DNA of 22,710 nucleotides from positions 1-22,710 of the forward strand of contig CACRSC010000152.1 of the NCBI GenBank assembly GCA_902651635.1. The letters run 5' to 3'. Position 1 is the stretch's first letter, and every line of letters begins with the position of its first letter. Source of the stretch: Mastigamoeba balamuthi. Its lineage: Eukaryota; Evosea; Mastigamoebida; Mastigamoebidae. The position numbers and the translations under genes were made by a program. Shown one piece after another: positions 7,066 to 15,934 of this stretch. The notes beneath the pieces were generated by a model. The model was not told the origin of the DNA, made no database searches, and worked only from the letters and a program-made list of their open reading frames with translations.

Positions 7066-9809
7066 ATGCCAATCTGGGCTGCCGCGCCCTGCTGCGTGCT
7101 GCTGGCCCTGGCAGCAATCTGCTGTGCCGCCGAAGATGCGATCACAATAGCCTCGGGCTACGCTCCAGGTCCCGTGAAATCCGATCCAAAATGCACCCAA
7201 CCAAAGGGGAAATCTGGGTTATCAGGAGGCGAGACGTCTCTGTACGCGCAGACCATCGCCAAGTACATCGCGCACTACTCGGGGCACCCGGTCAACGTGA
7301 TCTGTGAGCCCACCCTGGAGCGCCGTGCTCGCGCGAGGTGCCTGATCTTTGCACCGACCACAGACAGCGAGACCGGAGGAAACGGGGGCACAGCGCTGCA
7401 CTGGCTGTCGCAGCAGCCGGCCGACGGGCTGCACATCGCCACGGCGCCGATGCCGTTCATTGTGACGCTGCCCATGTACCCCGGGTGCCCGTACAGGCTC
7501 TCGGACGTCTCGGTGATCTCGTGGAGCGCGTAATACCGACCCTTCTGCGCTCTTCGGTGGCACTGACTTCGGCATTTCACAGGTTCACCCCCGGAATTCT
7601 GTTCGTGCATACGAGCACGGCGATCTACACGTGGCCGCAGCTGCTCGACGCCGCCGAGGCCGCGGGAGGCTTCGTGGTCCCCGGGGTGTCGCAGCAGTTC
7701 ATCCACATGAGGCTGCAGCAGCAGTGCTCCGGGGCCAGGCGGCTGCGGTTCCTGCAGACCGACTCGTCCGCGCTCTCGGTCAAGCTGTTGCGCAACCGCA
7801 CGGTGTCGGTTATCTGGGGCACTCCGCCGCTGTACCTGCTGAACAAGGACGTCATGCGGCCCATCGTCATGGGCTCTGAGGTCACGCCCGAGACGCTGCC
7901 GCGCGTGCCGCTCTTTTCCGAGTACGGCATCGACATCAGAGACGGCAACGACCGCGGCCTCGCAGTGTCGTCCAAACTGCCGGTGGACGTCCAGCACAAG
8001 GTCTCCGAGTGGGTCGGAAACGCCGCAGCCAACCTGTCGTACATCCACGAGATCCAGTCGCTGGGGTTCCTGCCCAAGTACATTGTGTACCCGCAGACCA
8101 ACGCCTACGTGGCCCTCAAGTACAAGTACTACCACGCGTTCCTCTTTCCCCAGCGTGAGCCGGAGAGCCCCCCTCCCCTGAACTCTTCTCTAACGCGCGC
8201 GGGGTATCAGGCGACCGCACGTGGGTTGCAGCGATGGTGCCGTCGATCGTGGGGTTCCTCTCTGTGATCGCTGTGGTGGTCAGCGGCGTCGTGATATACA
8301 GAAGGAAGCGCCGGAAGATGTTCGAGCAGTTTGAGGAGAAGATGAGCAAGCAGGCACTGGCCAGACAGAGTCCAGCTACCACTGTCCTCACAACCCTCAT
8401 GGAGATCCAGCAGTTCGTCCCGCCCGAGCTGCAGGCCAGGCTGACCGTGGCCACCAAGGCATGTGCCACTCTCTCCCCGAGTTCTCCTGCTCATTCGGTG
8501 CTGCACGCAGCTCCTGGTGTCCGTGAGCCTGAACAAGGTCGACATCACCAAGGGAATGGACCAGGAGGCTGCTGTGTTCTTCAGGGGGCTCGTCTGTACA
8601 GACGGCAGCGGCAGCACCGACTCGGAGCGCTCGTGTGCTGGGTCTGTGAACCACCAGGACTCCAAGTCATCGCTGGCGTCCGTCGAGAAGGGAGATCCCT
8701 GGTGCTTGACGCACTACGACACGATTCTGGCCACCGCGACCAAGTACGCTGCGTGGGACTACGACCCCCGCGAGGCCAGCAAGGAGTACGAGGGCCACGC
8801 GCTGCAGGCCTTCCTCGTGTTCTTCTTCAACCGGATGGGGCTGCTCAAGCAGATGAAGGTCGACAAGAAGACGCTGTGCTTCTGGGCAGAGGCGGTGGAG
8901 GACACGTACGTCGACAACCCCTTCCACAGCCAGCTACACGCAGCGGATGTCGTGCAGTCGACCTCCTTCTTGCTCTCGCTGCCCACCATGTGCAACACCG
9001 TCACCCCGGAGCAGGCATTCGTCTGCCGTACGCGCAGAAGAAACACACACGCACACACACACTGCCCCATTAGTTGCTCAGCAGCCTACAGTGACAGCAG
9101 CAGCGGCCCACGACTGCGCGCATCCCGGGCGGACCAACGCATTCATTGTGGAGAGCAAGGGAGACCTGGCGATCACGTACAACGACAGGTCTGTGCTCGA
9201 GAACCACCACCTGGCCACGTTCTTCCGGTTGTGCGCTGTGCCCAAGCAGAACATCTTCAAGGGGATGCCCGAGGGCCAGTGCAGGGCGCTGCGCAAGAGG
9301 ATCATCGACACGGTACTCGCCACGGACCTCGCCAGCCACTTTGCCTTCATCGAAATCCTGGGCAACAAGCTCGCAGTGAACTTCTCTCCTTCGACCAACG
9401 CCGAGGACATGGCCATGCTTGTCTGCACAATCATCAAGGTCGAGCAGCGGGGAGGGAGTACCGTTTGGCCATTCTCACAACTGGCCTGGCACAGTGCGCG
9501 GACCTGAGCAACTCGGCGAGACCGAGGGAGGTGTCCGAGTGGTGGACTCAGCAGATCTGCGAGGAGTTCTTCCAGCAGGGCGACGAGGAGCTCAAGAGGG
9601 GCATGAAGGTCAGCGCGTTCATGGACCGCCGGTGCCCGCGGATCCCGCGGTCGCAGGTGCTGTTCATCGACAACATCCAGATGAAGATCTGGAAGCTGTT
9701 GTCGCAGATCGAGCCCGTGCCAGAGCTCATCGATCAAATCGAGAAGAACCGCGAATTCTGGAATCTTCAGGACAGAAAACTGACAAGTGGCAACTCTGTC
9801 CAGCTGTAA
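7066..9809 (+). CDS. Receptor phosphodiesterase: TctC-like extracellular domain, TM helix, class I cyclic-nucleotide PDE (7 exons)
   Basis: Exons 7066-7303, 7364-7529, 7583-8154, 8211-8458, 8511-9020, 9085-9438 and 9495-9809 give about 800 residues. Residues 1-22 are a signal peptide. Residues about 25-320 follow the layout of bacterial TctC/Bug solute-binding proteins: HPVNVIYSETGGNGGT with PADGLHIAT (like VVENRPGAGG..PDGYTL), then FTPGILFVHTS, then LPRVPLFSEYGIDI (like LPDVPTVAEAG), and a final helix ending SLGFLPKYI. One membrane helix (about 334-355) is followed by RRKRRK. The cytosolic PDE domain has FHSQLH (546-551), HDCAHPG (about 587-593), ATDLASHF, metal Asp in CADLSN (699) and the nucleotide-clamp Gln in RSQVLF (about 750), so it should hydrolyse cAMP or cGMP. 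Intron 1 is 60 nt, in frame and stop-free, and may be optional. Intron 4 is GC-AG (GCATGT). The intron 5 borders are uncertain by a few residues. The family calls are made by eye. Confidence 0.85.
8459..8510 (+). other. GC-AG intron 4 of the receptor-PDE gene
   Basis: AAG followed by GCATGT, with acceptor CACGCAG, joins ..LTVATK to LLVSVSLNK in phase 0. No GT within reach restores the frame. Confidence 0.65.
9043..9062. repeat. CA dinucleotide repeat in PDE intron 5
   Basis: An interrupted (CA)n tract inside the 9021-9084 intron. It does not affect coding sequence. Confidence 0.85.
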
Positions 9810-10293
9810 ATCAACAATTACATACGAGTATTTTGTGTGCTCTCCCAGTATCCACCTGCGGCACGGGTGCCACGGGTCTCCTACAACTGCAAGCTTCGAA
9901 GCGAATACGTTTATATGGAAACAAGAACCTTGCTACAGAGTAATTTGTGGATACTCGAAGAGGCGACCCCCGCCAGAGCGATGTCCGGTATCTATTTAAT
10001 GAGCAAACAGGCCTCGGTGAAGATTTCAGTTATTGGGTATTTTTCTGTCCAAAATAGAGTGTGGGACATCGCATGTTCCGAGCTCTGCAACGATCCGTGC
10101 AGCACTCTGGTGGTCGCCTTCTCTCGTGACAGTCGCATTCTTGTCAGTGTAATAAAATCAGTTGTTTCGCAATTGGAACCAGAGCTGTCCCTGCCTTCCT
10201 CCAAACCATCACAGCAGGGTCAGGCAGTCTGTGACCTGCTACAACTGAGGGTGTTCGCCATTCATAAGCATACAGTTCACAAGCAGGCTGCTG
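9810..10293. other. Convergent intergenic region between receptor PDE and TBC-TLDc copy 1
   Basis: 3' flanks of two converging genes, more AT-rich than the genes. A plus-strand AATAAA at 10151-10156 could be a poly(A) signal for the PDE gene, although it lies about 340 nt after its stop. A block CATTCATAAGCATA (10259-10272), 22 nt beyond the stop of copy 1, recurs at the 3' ends of copies 2 and 3. No gene is evident. Confidence 0.5.
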
Positions 10294-12517
10294 TCACTCG
10301 ACAGTGTAGAGCTCGGCTGCGACACACGCAGAGCTCCCCTCGCTGCCGCCCACGAGGCCCGGGCTGCCGAACGTGTCCGATGGCCGGCTGCTCACCACCA
10401 GGTCGGCGCTCAGCTCCAGGGCCCCGGCGCCGATGCTCAGCGAGTCGGTGTGGGAGAGCACAAAGTAGTTGTTGGCCAGCGTGGCCCCGTATTGCTGTGC
10501 ACACGGCCTCAGCGTGAACACGCTGCATTCGCCGTCGCCAGTGTACGCGTGGTGGCGGGTCAGCGGCACCGAGAGGTAGCAGCCCAGCACAGAGCCATCG
10601 GCCATTTTGAGGATGAGAATGAGAGGGAATGTGCCCTGGGCCCTCTCGACGAGCCTGTCGAGGGTGTAGCCGTCCCTGCTGGCCCTGTAGAGCAGCCGGG
10701 GGTCCAGCACAGCGAACCTCTGGGGCAGGAACGACCACAGCACCTCCATCTGCACAACTGAATGAGGAGGAATGGCCGAATGGCACAGAGGAACGGACCT
10801 CGATATCGGTGAAGACCTCCGAGGGCTCCTCGAGCTTGGGCCTGTAGTACACCTCGATGGTGGGCTCCGGCAGCTCCATGCCTGTGGTCGAGGGACGTAT
10901 CTTCCAGAGGAGGGTGCGGCTAAGGTGGAAGCGGAAGGCAGTCTTGAGCAACGAGCTGGGGTCCTGCTGGGCTGCCACGCGGTTCAGTGTCGCCAGGAAG
11001 TCCGATTGGGGGACGTCTTCGAGCTCCATGAGGGCCTGCCTGGCGTGATAGAGCAGGGCAAGGCCCACGCGGTAGAAGATCTTGGTGCCCTCGCTCAGGA
11101 AGCAGTCCACGACCCTGTGGGCACGAATCAATTGAATATTACGAAATGTCCCTGAGAAAAAACCTGAGGACGATGGGATAGGGCAGCGCGTCCACGAACA
11201 ACCTCGCGAACCACCGGTGCGCCAGCTCGACCCACTTGATTCCCACCTCCTTGCCCCCTGCACGAGCCACCGCTCGGGTGAGTGGGAATCGATGCGGTTT
11301 GAATCGAACTCTGGTGGAGGGCAGGCATCTGGCGGGCGAGCAGCGCGTCGAAGGTGCAGCAGGCCACCGACAGGCCCCTGCTGTCGGTGTCAAAGCATCT
11401 GTCGCGCTCGGAGCGCCTCGAGACCTCGAGCACCGCTGCGTAGGCCTCCTTCTCTGGCATGAAGCCCAGCAGCGCCACACGGAGGGGGTTTGGTCCCAGT
11501 CAGATACGAGGTGGAGGTTGGGGCGATCCGGCGTGCCGAGGTCGGGGATGCGCGGGCAGTAGACCACAGAAGAGACGCTCGCGAGCGTACAGAGGACCCG
11601 CTCTGCGGCAGCGACGTTGCGCGGGGGCGCCCTGTGGCTCGCAGGGGCCAGCACACCTCCGAACTGCCGTCGCCCACGGTCAGCGTCAGCCACAGCGCCC
11701 AGAAGATCATAGGCAGGAGGATGGGGCAGGGGCAGGGCCAGAGGAGCCGAGAGCGCAGCGCACGAGCGGGGGCGAGACGACAAAGGCCGGGGGCCCACGG
11801 GAGCCGAACGTGATGCGGAGGTCGCGCTCGTAGACGTGCGGGTGCATCTCGAGCAATGCCGTGGCCCCCGCGACGGCCCCCCACACGGCGCGGCGCAGGT
11901 GGTCGGGTACCCCGCGCCGCACGAGGCCCTTGAGGGCCCTCGCCGCCTTCTGGGGGCTCTGGGGCACCGGCACTCTGCTCCACTCGTCGATCTGTGGAAC
12001 GGCAGGGACACTGAGCCACCGGAGACGATGGCCCAATCGGGGCACACGGACCGTGCGCGGCGAGAGGCCCTGGTCGCAGGCATAGTCGGGGAATTGGAGG
12101 GCGCCGGTGTCCCTGCGCGAGACGAGAAGAGAGGCGTGAGAGCCGTGGACGATTCGGCGACGTGGCGAGAGAAATGCGGGCGTGGGGGCGGAACGAGGCG
12201 CAACCGTCCGACAAGAAAATGCAACCGGGACGCACCACGAGGACCTGCTGTACACGGGCACGTCGCTGCCGTCGAAGCTCTCGTGCGCGTCCTGTGCTGC
12301 CCGCTGGTCCCTGCTCCCTCCACGTTAGGTGCCGCGGCCACCCGCAGAGGCGTCTATTTTGGACATCCAAGAGCCCCCAGGAAGCGCACAGCGATCGGGT
12401 GAGGGCGGTGCGGGCGGCCCGAGGGGCCCGCGGGGCGCTCGGGGCTGTGGCAGGCACCGGCTGGGCCGGGCAGCTGCTGGGCGGTGCCAGCGCGGGCTCT
12501 TGGGAGGTGCCCAGCAT
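10294..12517 (-). CDS. TBC-TLDc protein, TBC1D24-like, copy 1 (9 exons; one intron lacks an AG acceptor)
   Basis: Minus-strand exons: 12390-12517, 12236-12310, 12052-12112, 11764-11991, 11537-11663, 11310-11477, 11164-11257, 10799-11114 and 10294-10749. If the fifth intron is removed as in the paralogs, the product is 550 residues. TBC-domain landmarks are RRGVPDHLRRAVWGAVAGA, YERDLRITFG, VVYCPRIPDL, LLGFMPEKEAY and LSEGTKIFYRVGLALL. A complete C-terminal TLDc domain runs from MEVLWSFLPQRFAVLDP to AAELYTVE. TBC-TLDc proteins such as TBC1D24/Skywalker act at membranes with Rab or ARF6 GTPases and phosphoinositides, and TLDc domains of some family members bind V-ATPase. Both canonical GAP fingers appear substituted. 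The fifth intron (11478-11536) has a GCACGC donor and no AG before the next conserved exon. Unspliced it shifts the frame and loses TLDc, so this copy may be damaged. Confidence 0.85.
11478..11536 (-). other. Intron 5 of copy 1 without AG acceptor
   Basis: In the paralogs this intron ends GCAG followed by TGTTGG or TGCTGG. Here the equivalent bases read TCCG then TGTGG: the AG is CG and one T is missing. The donor is GCACGC. No AG dinucleotide occurs in the 59 nt on the transcribed strand. Confidence 0.75.
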
Positions 12518-13046
12518 CAGCAGAGGAGGATCGATGACCAGCTGCGGGCTTCGCTTCGGGCAAAGTGTCATTAACTGCCGGGGATAGCAAACGGGGGCAT
12601 TAGCGGGCCCGCACCGCTACGTCACGCGAGAATTATCTGCAGGGGGGCTGCTGTCCCCTTTCGGGCTTTGTGTGGAGCTTGGAAGCGAACATTGCAGCCC
12701 CACCCACTGAGCGCCCCAAGGTATTCTGAGTCTCAGTGCAACTGGGTGGACATCGCGCAAGGACACCGTGCCCGTGGAGGCAGTGTAGGCGGCCGAGGGG
12801 CGGGTGAAGCGGCCGCTAGAGCCACGCTCTGCCCCCTTAGAATACGCCACTACGAGTGTGCTAAACAGGCTGACAATGCAGTTCCCAGCTCGCATCCGCC
12901 TCCGAAAGGGATACATGAAAACCGTTGTTTGACTCTAGGAAATCAGATCTGCCTGCCCATCTTCTGCCTCCACCGTCGGAGCAAGCGCCAAGCAGGGTCA
13001 CCATTCATACGCATACAGGCCGGGGGCTGATCGGGACCTCGGGCTG
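12518..13046. promoter_or_regulatory. Promoter region of copy 1 and 3' flank of copy 2
   Basis: The 17-bp block at 12554-12570 is conserved upstream of copies 1-3, and ACGTCACG at 12619-12626 gives a TGACGT core on the transcribed strand. Parts of 12600-12760 can be aligned with the flank upstream of copy 2 (15350-15500), so promoters were duplicated with the genes. ATTCATACGCATA at 13003-13015 is a shared 3'-flank motif. No other gene is seen. Confidence 0.6.
12554..12570 (-). promoter_or_regulatory. Conserved 17-bp upstream block, copy 1
   Basis: TGACACTTTGCCCGAAG on the minus strand, 37 nt upstream of the chosen ATG. It is identical upstream of copies 2 and 3. An in-frame ATG overlaps it in copy 1 only; in copy 2 a stop follows directly, so the block is unlikely to be coding. 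Confidence 0.65.
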
Positions 13047-15281
13047 TCACTCAACGGTGTAGAGCTCCGCAGCGATGCACTCGCAGTTCTCTGCACTGCA
13101 GACCATAAGGCTCGGGCTGCCGAACGTGTCCGATGGCCGGCTGCTCACCACCAGGTCGGCGCTCAGCTCCAGGGCACCAGCGCCGATGCTCAACGAGTCG
13201 GCGTGGGAGAGCACAAAGTAGTTGTTGGCCAGCGTGGCTCCGTACTGCTGCGCACACGGCCTCAGAGTGAACACGCTGCACTCGCCGTCGCCCGTGTACG
13301 TGTAGTGGCGGGTCAGCGACACCGAGAGGAAGCAGCCCAGAACAGACCCGTCGGCCAGCTTGAGGACGAGCAGCAGCGGGGCTGTGCCCTGGGCCATCTG
13401 GACGATCGTGCCGAGGGTGTAACCGTCCCTGCTGGCCCTGTAGATCAGCCGGGGGTCCAGCACGGCGAACCTCTGGGGCAGGAACGACCACAGCACCTCC
13501 ATCTGCACAACTGGCTGTCAGACCTGTCAAACCTGTTGAGGAACGGACCTCGATATCGGTGAAGACCTCCGAGGGCTCCTCGAGCTTGGGCCTGTAGTAG
13601 ACCTCGATGGTGGGCTCCGGTAGCTCTGCGCTTGTTGCCGAGGGGCGTATCTTCCACAGGGAGTTGCGGCTGAGGTGGAAGCTGAATGCCGTCTTCATCA
13701 GCGAGTTGGGGTCCTGCTGGGCTGCCACGCGGTTCAGTGTCGCCAGGAAGTCCGACTGGGGAACGTCTTTGAGCTCCATGAGGGCCTTCCTGGCGTGGTG
13801 GAGCAGGGCGAGGCCCACGCGGTAGAAGATCTTGGTGCCCTCGCTCAGGAAGCAGTCCACGACCCTACAACAGCGAATCAGTTGCGCATTACGAAACGCT
13901 CAGGTTCCCTTGAGCGGACCTGAGGACGATGGGGTAGGGCAGCGCGTCCACGAACATCCCCGCGAACCACCGGTGCGCTAGCTCGGCCCACTTGATCCCA
14001 AGCTCCCTTCCCCCTGAGAGAGACATCGACGGGTGAGAGGGTTGTTATGGAGAGTGAATCTGAGTTGCGAATGGCGAGGGGCGCACTCTTGTGGAGGGCA
14101 GGCATATGGCGGGCCAGCAGCGCGTCGAAGGTGAAGCAAGCCACCGACAGGCCCCTGTTGTCGGTGTCGAAGCACCTATCGCGCTCGGAGCGCTTGAGGA
14201 CCTCGAGGACAGAGACGTAGGCCTCCTTCTCGGGCATGAAGCCCAGCAACGCCAACACTGCACGCATTCGCCGGGGTCGTGAGAAAGAACGAAGACACGC
14301 CCTCAAGGGTCTTTGCTCTGCATTGAGGGCCCATCGTTGTACCGAGGTCGGGAACGCGCGGGCAGTAGACCACAGGGGATAGGCTCGCGAGTGCGCAGAG
14401 GACCCGCTCTGCTGCGGCGACTGCCCGGGGGGACGCCCTGTGGCTCGCGGGGGCCAACACGCCTCCGAACTGCAGAGCCCACGCCATGGTGTCGTCAGCT
14501 TAGGCGCGGCTGGCCACCGGACAGCAGTTAGGAGGAGCGATCCGCACCAGCGGGGGCGAGACGACATAGGCCGGGGGCCCTCGAGAGCCGAACGTGATGC
14601 GGAGGTCGCGCTCGTAGACGTGCGGGTGCATCTCGAGCACAGCTGTGACCCCCGCAACGGCCCCCCAGACGGTCCGGCGCAGATGGTCGGGCACTCCACA
14701 CCGTATGAGGCTCTTGAGGGCCCTTCTGGCCTTCTGGGGGTTCCGGGGGATCTGTGCTCTGTTCCAGTTGTCGATCTGCGCAGCGCCATAGATAGAACGG
14801 GCGAGAGATGAGCCCACAGGGGCACGGGACACGGAGAGGAGCTCGAACCGTGCGCGGAGTGAGGCCCTGGTCGCAGGCGCAGTCGGGGAAGGGAAGCCCT
14901 CCGAATTCCCTGCGCGAGAGAGGGAGGCGTTGAAGATGGACCGACGACGTGGCGAGAGAAGTGAGTCCGGGGCGCATCGCGGTATTCGTCCGATAAGAAA
15001 TGCAGTGCAACTCACCAGGACGACCTGCTATACATGGGCACGTCGCTGCCGTCGAAGCTCTCGTGCGCGACCTGTGCAGCCCGCAGATCCCTGCTCCCCC
15101 AGCGGCGTTAGGAGCAGCGCACACTGAGCGCTGTCGGGGCCCTTGCAACGTACAGAGATCTGGAGAGGGCAGTGCGGACGGTCCCCGGAGCCCGCGGGGA
15201 TCTCGGGGCAGTGGCGGGTGCTGGCGGGGCCAGGCAGCCACTGAGGGGTGCCAGTGGGGGTGCTCGCGCGGTGACCAGCAT
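13047..15281 (-). CDS. TBC-TLDc protein, TBC1D24-like, copy 2 (9 exons)
   Basis: Minus-strand exons: 15154-15281, 15016-15090, 14849-14909, 14548-14775, 14343-14469, 14087-14257, 13920-14013, 13549-13864 and 13047-13502. They sum to 551 residues with no frame break, and seven exon lengths equal those of copy 1 exactly. The TBC part has RCGVPDHLRRTVWG, YERDLRITFG, VVYCPRVPDL and LLGFMPEKEAY. The TLDc part is intact but diverges from copies 1 and 3 in places, for example GTIVQMAQG instead of DRLVERAQG, and a different segment just before AAELYTVE. The start MLVTARAPP is fixed by an upstream in-frame stop. All introns have GT-AG ends, including GTACGT and GTGAGT donors. This copy is probably functional. 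It is the closest relative of copy 1 over its first eight exons. Confidence 0.92.
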
Positions 15282-15934
15282 CGTCAGTCAGCAGATGAAG
15301 ATGTCCGGCAGACTTCACTTCGGGCAAAGTGTCAAAAACTGCCGAGAATAGCACCAGGGCGTTTGCTCGCCATGCCACGTCACGTGCGGGTATAATGCAG
15401 AGGGCGTTAGTTCGGATTTTGTGTGAAGCTGTTATGCGAAGGAAAAGCCCCACACACGGCGAGGGCCACGAGGAATTCTGAAGCGCGGTGCATCTGAGTG
15501 GAGCACCGCGTTGAACTCTGTGCGCCTCGGGGAACAGCAAGCAGTCCCGCCCGCAGAGGTGTGCGGGCGAACGTAGGAAGGTGTGTGGGGCGACCGCAGG
15601 AGTCGGCCATGATAGGACTACGCTGCAGGAAACGTGTGCTCCGAGCCCTATGGGACTAACGCGCCAACTGCCGGCAAGTGGCCTTGCGATCACCCGCCAC
15701 CGGTGTGCTGGCACCACAGGACCCCCTTGGAGCTCCGCACGGACGGCGCCAACCACATCTGACAAGAACAAGCAATTCGTTGTTTATACCATTTGCAACC
15801 AGAGCTGTCCATGCTCTCTCTGCCTACCTCTGACCGGTGCAGTCGAGCAGGCAGCCTGTGTCCTGCTGCCGCCAAGCAGGTCGCTATTAGTACGCATATA
15901 TTTCACAGGAGGGCCCGATCAGGGCCTCTGGTTG
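15282..15934. promoter_or_regulatory. Promoter region of copy 2 and 3' flank of copy 3
   Basis: Holds the 17-bp block (15318-15334) and ACGTCACG (15377-15384) upstream of copy 2, a TATAATG-like stretch just beyond the latter, and ATTAGTACGCATA (15886-15898) after the copy 3 stop. Open frames in the middle have no recognisable product. Confidence 0.6.
15318..15334 (-). promoter_or_regulatory. Conserved 17-bp upstream block, copy 2
   Basis: The same 17 bases as at 12554-12570, again 37 nt upstream of the start codon. A stop codon adjoining it in the coding frame argues for a regulatory or 5'-UTR role. Confidence 0.65.

Noticed and set aside
7275-8135. 286-codon minus-strand open frame
   Set aside because: It lies opposite the conserved TctC-like exons of the receptor PDE, and its composition is that of a shadow frame in GC-rich DNA.
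9810-10293. tRNA or other structured RNA gene
   Set aside because: No cloverleaf or B-box-like consensus could be recognised here or in the other intergenic regions by eye.
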